A DNA stretch of 55,915 nt from positions 37,658-93,572 of the forward strand of contig JAKLJX010000026.1 in the NCBI GenBank assembly GCA_023150945.1, read 5' to 3'. Each line of letters opens with the position of its first letter. Positions within the stretch are counted from its first letter, which is position 1. Of this stretch, positions 8,819 to 17,007 are shown piece by piece. Source of the DNA: a bacterium. Lineage in GTDB: Bacteria; Zhuqueibacterota; Zhuqueibacteria; Zhuqueibacterales; Zhuqueibacteraceae. The notes under the pieces are model-generated. The model did not search any database. It had not been told where the DNA came from and saw only the letters and a program-made list of their open reading frames with translations. The translations under genes were made by a program, and so were the position numbers.

Positions 8819-9097
8819 ATGCCGAAGCCATTGGAGCTGCCGAAGGGCCAAAGTGTGCTGGTGGAAGTCGATTTGCGCTATGCCGGCAGAGGCAGCCGGC
8901 TTGACCCATTTTTGATTCATTACAAAAACGAGCGCTACCGCATCCTGCGCGTGACTCGCCGCCAAAAGAAGATCATCCACGAACGGGAACACATGGTTTA
9001 TCACATCAAGATCGAGCGCCAGCGCGAGGCGTATGATCTCATTCAGGATTTGAAAACCAGCATGTGGAGCTTGCGCCAAGCGATCAACCCGCGGTGA
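8819..9097 (+). CDS. Small DUF6504-like protein, first gene of the translesion island
   Basis: 92 residues from the ATG at 8819, chosen for AAGGAG eight bases upstream. The core 'PFLIHYKNERYRILRVTRRQKK' and 'YHIKIERQREAYDLIQDLKTSMWSLRQA' has the strand-turn-strand plan of DUF6504 proteins ('.. F.W.gr.Y.V..v...W ..'), which are encoded next to imuB/dnaE2 in other phyla. It is a distant paralogue of the product of 9237-9494: both have an aromatic-Y-x-I-x-R-I/V block, then a 'hYxI..' or 'hFTV..' strand, and a Trp-Arg/Ser-Leu end. The biochemical role is unknown; location suggests an accessory to the damage-tolerance polymerases. Confidence 0.6.
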   Translation: MPKPLELPKGQSVLVEVDLRYAGRGSRLDPFLIHYKNERYRILRVTRRQKKIIHEREHMVYHIKIERQREAYDLIQDLKTSMWSLRQAINPR

Positions 9098-9236
9098 GCA
9101 TTCCCGGCACCGGGCGGTGCCCTGCCAGCTTCGTGTTGCCATGGCAGGAGCGCGCGCCTCTTCTGTTTCGGGCAATCATCATCTCAATTTTCAAACGGGC
9201 ATTGCCGACTTGGACTACAGCTCATGAGGTGAGAAC

Positions 9237-9494
9237 TTGCGTGCCGAAGAAATAAACGAGATCATCGCCGTCACCACGGATTACCGCCTGGGCCGGGTGG
9301 TGCCGGTTTGCTTTGATTGGCAGAACCGGACTTACACGATCGCTCGCATTCATTTGCATTGGGAGGAAAAAGGCCTGGGCACGGTGAAGGAACATCATTT
9401 CACGGTTTCAGCCGGAAGCGCGGACATGTATGAGCTGATTTTCGAGCCGGCGGAAATGCGCTGGCGCCTCGGCCAGGTGCTCATGGAAGGATGA
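9237..9494 (+). CDS. Second small DUF6504-like protein, next to imuB
   Basis: 85 residues from a TTG start preceded by AGGTGAG. The motif order 'VVPVCFDWQNRTYTIARIHLHWEEKG', 'EHHFTVSAGSADMYELIFEPAEMRWRL' is close to DUF6504 proteins of mutasome operons. The stop lies seven bases before the ImuB-like start, so the two are surely cotranscribed and probably translationally linked. Function unknown; a chaperone or DNA/protein adaptor for the ImuB-DnaE2 complex is a reasonable guess. ImuA, the usual RecA-like partner, is not in the window, and these small proteins may stand in for it. Confidence 0.65.
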   Translation: MRAEEINEIIAVTTDYRLGRVVPVCFDWQNRTYTIARIHLHWEEKGLGTVKEHHFTVSAGSADMYELIFEPAEMRWRLGQVLMEG

Positions 9495-9501
9495 AGCTGA
9501 G

Positions 9502-10662
9502 ATGGACCGGACGATTCTGCACATCAACATCCCGAACTTTGCGGTCGCGCTGGAATGCGTGCGTTTTCCCCGCTTGCACGGCCGGCCGGTGGCGGTCGCG
9601 GCTTTGGGCGGCGAGCGGGCCAGGTTGGCCTCGGTTTCGCCGGCTGCCGGCGCCGCGGGCATCGTGGCCGGCATGCCGGTTTATCGCGCCCGGCGTTTGT
9701 GCCGCGATTTGACCGTGCTGCCGCTGGATGAATCCTACTATTCCTCCGGCAACGCCCGGCTGGCCGCGATTCTGTTGAATTTTTCCCCGGTGGTCGAGCC
9801 GTATCGCTTCGGCCGCGCCCATTCCGATGTCACACACACCGCCCGCACCGCCGGCCGCGCGGTTGACATGGGATGGCAAACGCTGAAGGAAATCCACGCG
9901 CAACTGCGGCTCGCCGGCACGGCGGGCGTGGGCGCGAACAAATTGCTGAGCCGGATCAGCTCGCAAGTCGCTCCCGCCAATGCGGTGCAGGCCATCCGCC
10001 GCGGCCACGAGCAAAAATTTCTCGCGCCGTTGTGGTCGAATTATTTGCCCGCGGTGACCGCCACGGTGTGGCAGGAATTGCAGGAATTGAATCTGCTGCG
10101 CATCGGTGAAATCGCCCGGTTCGCCGCGCCCGATCTGGTGATGGTCTTCGGCAAACTGGGCGGCGTGCTGTTCGAGCAGGCGCACGGCATCGATGACACG
10201 CCGGTGGTGTCCCCGGACTCGGCGCGGGCAACCGAGATCATTCACGGCGCCGTGCTGGCGCCGGACGCCAATGACGCCGCCCTCCTGCAAACGCAACTTT
10301 TGCCTCTGGTGGAAAGGGCAAGCGAGGAACTGCGCCTGAAAAAATGCAACACCGGCAAGTTGCGCATGGAGATCACCTTCAGCGACGGCAAGAAGGCGAT
10401 GGGCCAGACGCCCTTGCGTTCACCGGCGTTTCTGGCGCAGGCGCTTTATCCCGCCGCCCGGGAGTTGTTGTACCGCCTCACCCGGCGCCGGGTGCGGGTG
10501 CGCACCATTATTCTCGCGCTCGGCAAACTCTCGCCGCAAGCGCGGCAGCTCGATTTGTTTTCACCGCCCACGCCGGCGCGCGCGGAAAAGCTGCAACTGG
10601 CAATGGCGGCGGTGCGCGCACGCTGCGGGGAAAAGGCCGTGGGCTATGTGCGGGTGAATTGA
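9502..10662 (+). CDS. imuB: ImuB-type Y-family polymerase homologue, catalytically inactive, with beta-clamp motif
   Basis: 386 residues. The order matches Y-family polymerases: palm start 'ILHINIPNFAVALE', fingers 'GRPVAV', 'GIVAGMPVYRARRLC', 'VEPYRFGRAHSDVT', thumb 'GVGANKLLSRISS' and 'LNLLRIGEIARF', and a little-finger region. The metal ligands are missing: the first Asp is Asn9, and the usual Ser-Ile-Asp-Glu-Ala block is 'RFGRA' (Gly104, Arg105). This is the hallmark of ImuB, the non-catalytic adaptor that brings DnaE2 to damaged DNA. A QLDLF motif at residues 349-353 fits the beta-sliding-clamp binding consensus. AAGGATGAAG precedes the start. DnaE2 lies 3 kb downstream beyond DUF72 and SRAP. 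Confidence 0.87.
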   Translation: MDRTILHINIPNFAVALECVRFPRLHGRPVAVAALGGERARLASVSPAAGAAGIVAGMPVYRARRLCRDLTVLPLDESYYSSGNARLAAILLNFSPVVEPYRFGRAHSDVTHTARTAGRAVDMGWQTLKEIHAQLRLAGTAGVGANKLLSRISSQVAPANAVQAIRRGHEQKFLAPLWSNYLPAVTATVWQELQELNLLRIGEIARFAAPDLVMVFGKLGGVLFEQAHGIDDTPVVSPDSARATEIIHGAVLAPDANDAALLQTQLLPLVERASEELRLKKCNTGKLRMEITFSDGKKAMGQTPLRSPAFLAQALYPAARELLYRLTRRRVRVRTIILALGKLSPQARQLDLFSPPTPARAEKLQLAMAAVRARCGEKAVGYVRVN

Positions 10663-10683
10663 AGAAAATCGCGAGGTGAAGCG

Positions 10684-11751
10684 ATGGCTTTAACGCTGGC
10701 AGATTACGAACGCTTGATCAAATGGGGAAGCTGCAGTTGGAACTATCCGGTGGGATGGCAGGGCGTGGTTTATCATGACCACAAAAGTGAAACCGATTTG
10801 CCCTTGTTTCGCAGCCCTGCTGTCACGCCGCACGGCCTAGCCGGCACTGCCGTGATCAAACAGAAAAAAATCGGCGGTACTTATCGCGCCGACTTGCTGG
10901 CGCAATATTGTGCCTTCAAACCGTTCGCCACGCTGTGCTTTGACATGACGCATTACCGGCTGTTTACCGCCGGCGAGCTGGCGGAGTTCGCGCGCTATTT
11001 GACTCCGAATTTTCCGGTGGTGATCAAAGTCTGGCAGGGGCTTACCAAGATCGGCCATTGGCACAAGGCGGGCACCGCGACTTATGAGCGCCAGCGCAAT
11101 GAAAATTTCCTCAATGCGCGGGTTTTTGCCGATCAGTTTCTCTCACCTTACCGCCGCGCCTTTGCCGGACACGCCGCCATGTTTCTGTTCGAATTCATGC
11201 GGCTGGGTTATTATGACACGGCACGGCAACGCTGGAGCAATCCTGACCCGCGCCGCTTCAACCGGGCCTTGCAGCAATTCTTTGCCGCCGTGCCCAAGGA
11301 TTTCCGTTATGCCGTAGAACTCAGAGACCGCAACCTGGTCAATGCCGAATATGCTCAAGTCTTGCGTCAACACGGCGTGGCCCATTGCTTCAACCAGTGG
11401 GAGTCGATGCGGTTGCTGCGGGAACAATTCGCGCTCGTGGGCTTCACCGCGCCGTTCGCCGCGGTGCGGGTGTTGACCCCGCCGCGGGTGAAATATGCCG
11501 CGGTGCAAAAAGCCTATGCGCCCTATGATCGCATTCACCGCCGCCTGCCGGAGATGCGCGCAGACATGGAATTATTGATCGAGCACGCGCTGCAGCATTC
11601 GGTTGATCTCTCGCTGCTCATCAACAACCGCGCCGAGGGCAATGCTCCGGCTACGGTGCAAGAATTGGATGCTGCCCTGCGCCGGAAGCTCGCTGCGCCG
11701 GCGAAAACACCCGCGCCGGATCGCATACCGGCGCTTGCAACAAACATTTGA
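10684..11751 (+). CDS. DUF72 (YecE-like) protein
   Basis: 355 residues starting 21 bp after the ImuB-like gene, with GAGGTGAAG upstream. Features of the DUF72 TIM-barrel family: 'IKWGSCSWNYPVGWQGVVYH' at the N-terminus, 'CFDMTHYRLFTAGELAEFARYLTPNFPVVIKVWQGLTK', 'FLFEFMRLG', 'KDFRYAVELRDRNL' and 'LSLLINNRAEGNAPAT'. The activity of DUF72 proteins is not established; a nucleic-acid metabolism link has been proposed from gene context and agrees with this neighbourhood. Likely the last gene of the operon that starts at 8819. Confidence 0.85.
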   Translation: MALTLADYERLIKWGSCSWNYPVGWQGVVYHDHKSETDLPLFRSPAVTPHGLAGTAVIKQKKIGGTYRADLLAQYCAFKPFATLCFDMTHYRLFTAGELAEFARYLTPNFPVVIKVWQGLTKIGHWHKAGTATYERQRNENFLNARVFADQFLSPYRRAFAGHAAMFLFEFMRLGYYDTARQRWSNPDPRRFNRALQQFFAAVPKDFRYAVELRDRNLVNAEYAQVLRQHGVAHCFNQWESMRLLREQFALVGFTAPFAAVRVLTPPRVKYAAVQKAYAPYDRIHRRLPEMRADMELLIEHALQHSVDLSLLINNRAEGNAPATVQELDAALRRKLAAPAKTPAPDRIPALATNI

Positions 11752-11803
11752 ACCGCGAAAATGCGGCGATCGCCGCGCTGGAATGGAATTCTAACTTTTC
11801 TAA

Positions 11804-11823
11804 GCCAGATTTCAGACAAGCTG
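11804..11823 (-). repeat. Short dispersed repeat, copy 1
   Basis: Complement reads CAGCTTGTCTGAAATCTGGC, identical over 20 bp to 12216-12235 and over 18 bp to 16826-16843. Confidence 0.7.
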
Positions 11824-12215
11824 AAACCTGAAGCCCGCGGGCAGCAATAAGTCCGATTCGTACACTGTTGTCTCGCACGAGGTATCCACCACCACTGTCA
11901 TCCAGTTGTCATCCAGTAAGGATCTTGTGAAGATTTGAGTACACCCCCTCGCCATTCACCTCACAAGCTCACCGCCGAGACGCGGAGACCGCCGAGAAGG
12001 ACTCTCTTGATTTTGAAACTCCGCGCTCTCCGCGCCTCCGCGGTGCAAGCGGTTGCTTTGTGGTCAAGGATCTTTCAGAATTTTATTCTGACTTTGAGCG
12101 CCTGATGGCCTTATCACCACTGATCGCAACAACCCAACAGATAAAAAGCGCTTTGCGCAGTCGGGTTGTTTCAATCCGTTGAGAAATCTCCGTGCAGCGC
12201 GAAGGGCCAAGCGTG

Positions 12216-12235
12216 CAGCTTGTCTGAAATCTGGC
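12216..12235 (+). repeat. Short dispersed repeat, copy 2
   Basis: CAGCTTGTCTGAAATCTGGC, inverted with respect to 11804-11823 and direct with 16826-16843. All three copies are intergenic in the damage-tolerance island. Confidence 0.7.
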
Positions 12236-12307
12236 GTAGCCAAGTGAGTCATCTGTTGTCTTCATTCGCAGCATCATTCTGCCGCCAATCATTCTCATTC
12301 ATCCGGC

Positions 12308-12976
12308 TCAGTCTTGCTTCGGCTTGATGCAATCCTCGACCTCATTTTTCGGACTGTTGACGAGCGTCGAGACTTCGTAAGCCGTCAGCTCCTGCGCCGG
12401 ATAAGGCACGAGCAGGCCTTGCAGTTGATCAATGTCTTCGCTCTTGAGCCAGGCCTCTTCAAGATCAGGCGGAAGGATCACCGGCATGCGGTCGTGGATC
12501 TGCTTCAGCAACGCGTTGGGCGTAGTGGTGAGAATGGTAAAGGATCTGATTTCCTTGCCGTCCGGCCCCTGCCACTTCGCCCACAGTCCGGCCATCGCAA
12601 AAAGCTGGCGCGATTTCAGCATGATGCGCAGCGGCTGCTTGGTTTTGCCGGTTTTTTGCCATTCATAGAAGCCATCGGCCGGCACCAGACAGCGGTATTT
12701 CTTGAAGGATGACCTGAAGACCGGCTTCTCCTGAATGGTCTCGCTGCGGGCATTGATCATGCGATTGCCAATGCTGGCGTCTTTGGCCCAATGCGGAATC
12801 AAGCCCCAGCGCATCATCTCCAGCCGCCGATGGCCGTTTTGATCGAGGATGAGCACGGGCGCGTATTGCGTCGGCGCCAGGTTGTAGCGCGGCACAAAAT
12901 CCGTTTCCTCGGTGTCGAAATCAAAGCGCATTTGCATCGCGTCCAGGTTGGCTGTGTTGGTGTAACGTCCGCACAT
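12308..12976 (-). CDS. SRAP-domain abasic-site response protein (YedK/HMCES family)
   Basis: 222 residues from the ATG at 12976, preceded by AGAGGTGG. This start makes Cys2 the first residue after Met removal, which SRAP proteins need for the thiazolidine crosslink to abasic sites. The rest fits: 'MCGRYTN', 'PRYNLAPTQYAPVL', 'RWGLIPHWAKD', 'NARSETIQEKPVFRSSF', 'RCLVPADGFYEW' (Glu), 'FAMAGLW', 'TTTPNALLKQIHDRMPVIL' (His). The family shields abasic sites in single-stranded DNA and is often damage-inducible. It sits between the ImuB and DnaE2 genes on the opposite strand, in line with a DNA-damage island. Confidence 0.93.
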   Translation of the reverse strand: MCGRYTNTANLDAMQMRFDFDTEETDFVPRYNLAPTQYAPVLILDQNGHRRLEMMRWGLIPHWAKDASIGNRMINARSETIQEKPVFRSSFKKYRCLVPADGFYEWQKTGKTKQPLRIMLKSRQLFAMAGLWAKWQGPDGKEIRSFTILTTTPNALLKQIHDRMPVILPPDLEEAWLKSEDIDQLQGLLVPYPAQELTAYEVSTLVNSPKNEVEDCIKPKQD

Positions 12977-13350
12977 AACCACCTCTCTTGGCAGCTTGGT
13001 GAGATCCGGCAACGATTTTGACCGGCTAGTTTAACACCGCCGGCGGGAAAACTCAATCCTTTTCTCACCGGCTGACAGGATGATCCCGGGGCTGCGGGAA
13101 CGAAAGCGCCTGTCCCCAGCGGGGACAAATGTGATAGCAAAGGGCAACGCCCTGGGAAACAAGAAATCGCCGGGTTTTATAGCCCGATCAGGGCGAAATG
13201 AAATTACGTATGCGGCCTCGCCTCATTCTATTTCGCGCCGTTGGCACTCCGAGTTTGGCTTGAACTTTATCTTGGGGCGTTGCCCCAAGCTTTCATAGGC
13301 CGCCCCATTGGGGCTTTTGCTTTCTCCCAAATACTAAACTTGACACCGAG
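12977..13350. other. Hairpin-rich intergenic stretch upstream of dnaE2
   Basis: No gene seen. Several GC-rich stem-loops follow one another: GTCCCC-AGC-GGGGAC (13112-13126), CTTGGGGC-GTT-GCCCCAAG (13271-13289) and GCCCC-ATT-GGGGC (13302-13314), the last followed by TTTTGCTTT. They lead into the repeat copies at 13351 and 13502. This may be a remnant of an interspersed non-coding repeat, or the leader of the dnaE2 transcript. Confidence 0.45.
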
Positions 13351-13445
13351 GCCCCTCGTAGGGTATTGTGGCAACCGCGAATTTATTGACCTTGGCAGCC
13401 GAGCGGGGACTACAAACCTGCTCACCCAATTGAAAACCGCTGTAA
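13351..13445 (+). repeat. Dispersed hairpin repeat, copy A
   Basis: Contains GTGGCAACCGCGAATTTATT, a diverged arm (AGCCGAGCGGGG) and ACCTGCTCACCCAATTGAAA, colinear with copy B at 13502-13645 and, inverted, with copy C at 16642-16787. It is shorter than the others at its left end. Confidence 0.7.
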
Positions 13446-13501
13446 CCTTCGCGGGCAAACCTTCATGCAGTTTTATGCGGCTTTGCAAACCCACGCACTT
13501 A

Positions 13502-13645
13502 CAGCATTTTTCAAATGCGTGTGCAGATTTATGGTCCTGCCTCCTGGTGGGGCACTGTTGCACCCGCGAATCCATTGGCTTCAACAGCCGCCCACAAGGG
13601 GCGGAGACTACAAACCTTTTGATTCAGTTGAAAACGGCTCTAATG
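13502..13645 (+). repeat. Dispersed hairpin repeat, copy B, ending at the dnaE2 start
   Basis: Begins CATTTTTCAAATGCGTG, then a CCTGGTGGGGCACTGTTGC segment, a CAGCCGCCC-ACAA-GGGGCGG hairpin and a CAGTTGAAAACGGCTCTAA end. It finishes 14 bases before the dnaE2 ATG and so may supply its 5' untranslated region. Confidence 0.75.
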
Positions 13646-13658
13646 GAAATCATGCAGC

Positions 13659-16631
13659 ATGTTTCCCCTGCTCACCGCGCATTCCCATTACTCCTTTGGC
13701 AAGGGCGTGCCCTCGTTGCGGGAGTTGTGCGCCGCCGCCCATGCGCTGGGCTATGCGGCCCTGGCCTTGACGGACAGCAACGGCATTTATGGCCTGGTGT
13801 GGTTTTTGGAATTGTGCCGGGAGTACGGCTTGCAACCCATCATCGGCGCGGAGATTCAACACCGCGAGCGCGCCGTGTTGCTGGTTTACCAGCGTGCCGG
13901 CTACCATAATCTTTGCCGCATGCTCTCGGCCCGCCATCTTGACAAAAATTTCTCACTCACGCAGTTGTCCTCGCATCGTGAGGGCTTGATTGTGTTGAGC
14001 GACTCCCTGCCCTTGCTGGAAACGCTGGCGCAAGCGGGCGGCACGGAGAATCTTTTTATCGAGCTGCGGCCCTGGTCGAATTTCAGTGACGCGATGAGAC
14101 AAAGCCGGCGCACCGGCATACCCGTGGCCGCGGCGACGGATATTTACTTTCTGCGCCCGGAAGATTTCAAATTGCATCAGTTCCTGGTCGCGATTCATGA
14201 AAACGCGGCGCTCAGCCGCGTGCCCAAGGATCATTTCGTCTCAGCCGAGGCTTTTCTCAAAAGTCCAGCCGCGCACGCGCGTGAATTTTCCGCCTGCCCG
14301 CCGGCAGTGGAAAACGCCGGCCGGCTCGCGCAGCAGTGCGCGGCCTTTCAACTCCACCTCGGAATGACGATTTTCCCCACCTATGACACCGGCGCAACCC
14401 ACAGCAGCGTCGAGCTTTTGCGCGAGCTGTGCGAGCGTGGGGCGCGGGCACGCTATGGCGAAATGACCGCAGCCGTGCGCGACCGCATGGAGCATGAACT
14501 GCAGGTGATCATCAGCAAGGGGTTTGCGGATTATTTTCTGGTGGTGCGCGAAATCGTGCAGCAATCTCCGCGCACGTGCGGCCGCGGCTCGGTGGCGGCC
14601 AGCCTGGTGAGTTATTGTCTGGGCATCACCAACGTCGATCCCATTGCCCATAATCTCTATTTCGAGCGCTTTTTGAGTCCGGGCAGAAAAGACCTGCCCG
14701 ATGCCGACATTGATTTTGCCTGGGACGAGCGCGATGACATTTTGAATTGGATTTTCGCGAAGTATGGCGAGGCGCAGGCCGCGATGATCTCCAATCACGT
14801 CACGCTCAAAACCCGCGCCGCCATTCGCGCCGTGGCCAAAGTTTACGGCCTGCCGCCCGGCGAAATCTCACGCGTCACCAAAAAACTTTCCGGTTGGGAA
14901 AGTGAGCGCATCGCCGAAATGGTGGCCAAGCATCCGGTGTACCGCCAGGATGATTTCCCCGAGCCCTGGCCGGAAATCTTCGCGCTGGCAGAACGTTTGC
15001 GCGGCACGCCGCAGCACCTGAGCGTGCATGCCGGCGGGGTGGTGATCGCGCGCGAGGGGCTGGATCACCATGTGCCCCGCCAGCGCGCCGCCAAGGGCGT
15101 ACCCATCATTCAATTTGAAAAAGACCAGGCTGAGGATTTTGGCCTGGTGAAAGTCGACGTGCTGGGCAATCGCAGTTTGGCGGTGGTGCGCGATGCTCTG
15201 GCCGAGCTGGAGCGGCAACATGGCCTGGTTTTGGATTATCAAATCTGGAATCCGATCGACGATCAGGCCACGCAGGCATTGATCCGCGACGGCAAAGCCA
15301 TGGGCTGCTTTTACATCGAATCGCCGGCCATGCGGCTGCTGTTTCACAAAGCGCGGCGCGGCGATTTTGCAACGCTGATCGCCCTGTCCTCGCTGATTCG
15401 TCCCGCCGCCAACAAATACATCAACATGTACGTGGAGCGCTTGCACGGCCGGCCGTACGCGCCGCTGCATCCCCTGCTGGCCGAGGTGCTCAAAGAAACT
15501 TTCGGCGTGATGGTCTATCAGGAAGACGTCAGCAAAACCGCGATTGCGCTGGCGGATTTCAGCACCGACGAGGGCGAGCAACTGCGCAAGGTGTTGACCA
15601 AGAAACACGCCGAGAAGAGGCTGGCGGATTTTCGCGAAAAATTCTTCAGCGGCTGCGGCCGGCGCGGCCTGGCTCCGGCCAAAATCCGCGAAATCTGGGA
15701 CATGATTCTGAGTTTTTCCGGTTACTCCTTTTGCAAGCCGCACAGCGCCTCTTATGCCATGCTCAGTTTCAAATGCGCCTGGCTGAAAGTGCATTATCCC
15801 GCCATTTTCATGGCCGCGGTGATTTCCAATCAAGGCGGCTATTATTCCACCCAGGCCTATTTGAGCGAATGCCGGCGCCTGGGTTTGCAAATTCTCCCGC
15901 CGGATATCAATCGCAGCGACTGGCAGTATGTGGGAGAAGGCCAAACCGTGCGCGTGGGCTTGATGCAGTTGAGGGGAGTTGCAACCGCGGCAGTGCGCCA
16001 ACTGCTGGAAGAACGCCGGCGCAACGGCCCTTATCAAAGTTTTTGGGATTTTCACCGGCGCGTGGCCCTGGCGCCTGCGGATGCGCGCCTCATGATCAAG
16101 GCCGGTTTGTTCGATACCGTCGAACCGGAGCTGTCACGGCCCGGCTTGATTTGGCTCCTGCGCTGCCTCACCAACGCCGGCACGCTCGCCGCGGGTGATG
16201 AAGCCTGGTATCAAGCGCAACGGCGGCAAGCCCGGCAACTCCAAGACTACAGTCCCGGCCTCCGGCGGCAGCACGAGTTCAATGCACTGGGCGTGCTTTG
16301 GAGCGGCAACATGCTGGAGCTGTTCCAGTCGCAGCTTGCGCCCCTCAAAAGGATCTTTGCCAAAGACCTGCCGCGCTCGGTCGGCAAACACGTGCAACTG
16401 GTGGGTTGGCTGGTGACGAGCAAGCTGGTGCGCACCGTGAAGGATGAAATCATGGAATTCTACAGCTTCGAGGACGAGACCGCGATTTTCGAGACGGTGT
16501 TTTTCCCGAGGGTATACCGGCAGTTTTGCCATTTCATGGTGCAGAATCACCGGCCCTTTTTGCTGCGCGGCTGGGTGCAGAATGACCGCGGCGCGATTGC
16601 GCTCAATGTGACGTTTGTACAAGCGGTGTAG
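13659..16631 (+). CDS. dnaE2: Error-prone DNA polymerase III alpha subunit, DnaE2 type
   Basis: 990 residues, shorter than replicative DnaE and typical of DnaE2. It opens with a PHP domain ('LLTAHSHYSFGKGVPSL', His8/His10). The palm has all three catalytic acids: 'LPDADIDF' (Asp348, Asp350) and 'VKVDVLG' (Asp500). 'CGRGSVAASLVSYCLGIT', 'LSVHAGGVVIA' and 'FCKPHSASYAMLSFKCAWLKVHYPAIFMAAVISNQGGYY' are conserved family segments. There is an HhH region and a C-terminal OB domain ('VQLVGWLVTSKLVRTVKDEIMEFYSFEDETAIFETVFFP'). It works with ImuB in translesion synthesis. No clear Shine-Dalgarno is seen; the start lies just past repeat copy B. Confidence 0.95.
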   Translation: MFPLLTAHSHYSFGKGVPSLRELCAAAHALGYAALALTDSNGIYGLVWFLELCREYGLQPIIGAEIQHRERAVLLVYQRAGYHNLCRMLSARHLDKNFSLTQLSSHREGLIVLSDSLPLLETLAQAGGTENLFIELRPWSNFSDAMRQSRRTGIPVAAATDIYFLRPEDFKLHQFLVAIHENAALSRVPKDHFVSAEAFLKSPAAHAREFSACPPAVENAGRLAQQCAAFQLHLGMTIFPTYDTGATHSSVELLRELCERGARARYGEMTAAVRDRMEHELQVIISKGFADYFLVVREIVQQSPRTCGRGSVAASLVSYCLGITNVDPIAHNLYFERFLSPGRKDLPDADIDFAWDERDDILNWIFAKYGEAQAAMISNHVTLKTRAAIRAVAKVYGLPPGEISRVTKKLSGWESERIAEMVAKHPVYRQDDFPEPWPEIFALAERLRGTPQHLSVHAGGVVIAREGLDHHVPRQRAAKGVPIIQFEKDQAEDFGLVKVDVLGNRSLAVVRDALAELERQHGLVLDYQIWNPIDDQATQALIRDGKAMGCFYIESPAMRLLFHKARRGDFATLIALSSLIRPAANKYINMYVERLHGRPYAPLHPLLAEVLKETFGVMVYQEDVSKTAIALADFSTDEGEQLRKVLTKKHAEKRLADFREKFFSGCGRRGLAPAKIREIWDMILSFSGYSFCKPHSASYAMLSFKCAWLKVHYPAIFMAAVISNQGGYYSTQAYLSECRRLGLQILPPDINRSDWQYVGEGQTVRVGLMQLRGVATAAVRQLLEERRRNGPYQSFWDFHRRVALAPADARLMIKAGLFDTVEPELSRPGLIWLLRCLTNAGTLAAGDEAWYQAQRRQARQLQDYSPGLRRQHEFNALGVLWSGNMLELFQSQLAPLKRIFAKDLPRSVGKHVQLVGWLVTSKLVRTVKDEIMEFYSFEDETAIFETVFFPRVYRQFCHFMVQNHRPFLLRGWVQNDRGAIALNVTFVQAV

Positions 16632-16641
16632 CAAGATTTTG

Positions 16642-16787
16642 ACTAAAGCGGTTTGCAATTGGGTGAGCAGGTTTTTAGTCCGCGCCCCTGGTGGGCGGCT
16701 GTCGAAGCCAATAAATTCACGGTTGCCACAGTGCCCCACGAGGGGGCAAGCCTACGATTCCTGCGCACGCATTTGAAAAACGCCATA
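16642..16787 (-). repeat. Dispersed hairpin repeat, copy C, just after dnaE2
   Basis: The complement matches copy B across ~145 bp: TTTTTCAAATGCGTGCGCAG, a CCCC-TCGT-GGGG hairpin, GTGGCAACCGTGAATTTATT, a CAGCCGCCC-ACCA-GGGGCG hairpin, and CCTGCTCACCCAATTGCAAA. It starts ten bases after the dnaE2 stop, in the opposite orientation to copies A and B. Confidence 0.75.
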
Positions 16788-16825
16788 ACGCTCTTCTCCG
16801 CGCCACCCGAGGGCTTCCGCCTTCC

Positions 16826-16843
16826 GCTTGTCTGAAATCTGGC
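16826..16843 (+). repeat. Short dispersed repeat, copy 3
   Basis: GCTTGTCTGAAATCTGGC, identical over 18 bp to 12218-12235. The rest of 16788-17007 holds no gene that I can support. Confidence 0.7.
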
Positions 16844-17007
16844 GCAGCGTATTCCTTTGGCAAAGCGAGCACGCCCGCGACGTTTTTTCCAGCTTGGTTC
16901 ATTGGCAGTCCGGCAGACGGCGTTACGGAGGCACCGCGGGTAGACACGCTTGCAGCCGGAGCCGGCGCTGAAAAACTGCCGACCTCCCTCACGCGCCCGC
17001 AAGCGCC

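Larger units (their letters stand above)
11752..12307. other. Gene-free stretch with palindromes
   Basis: No gene seen. Notable items: a 14-bp perfect palindrome GCGGCGATCGCCGC at 11763-11776, twelve bases after the DUF72 stop; a long imperfect inverted repeat, roughly 11969-11997 against 12022-12048, made of 'caccgccgagacgcggag' and the complement of 'caccgcggaggcgcggag'; and two copies of an 18-20-bp repeat listed separately. Transcription from DUF72 (plus) and SRAP (minus) converges here. Confidence 0.5.
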
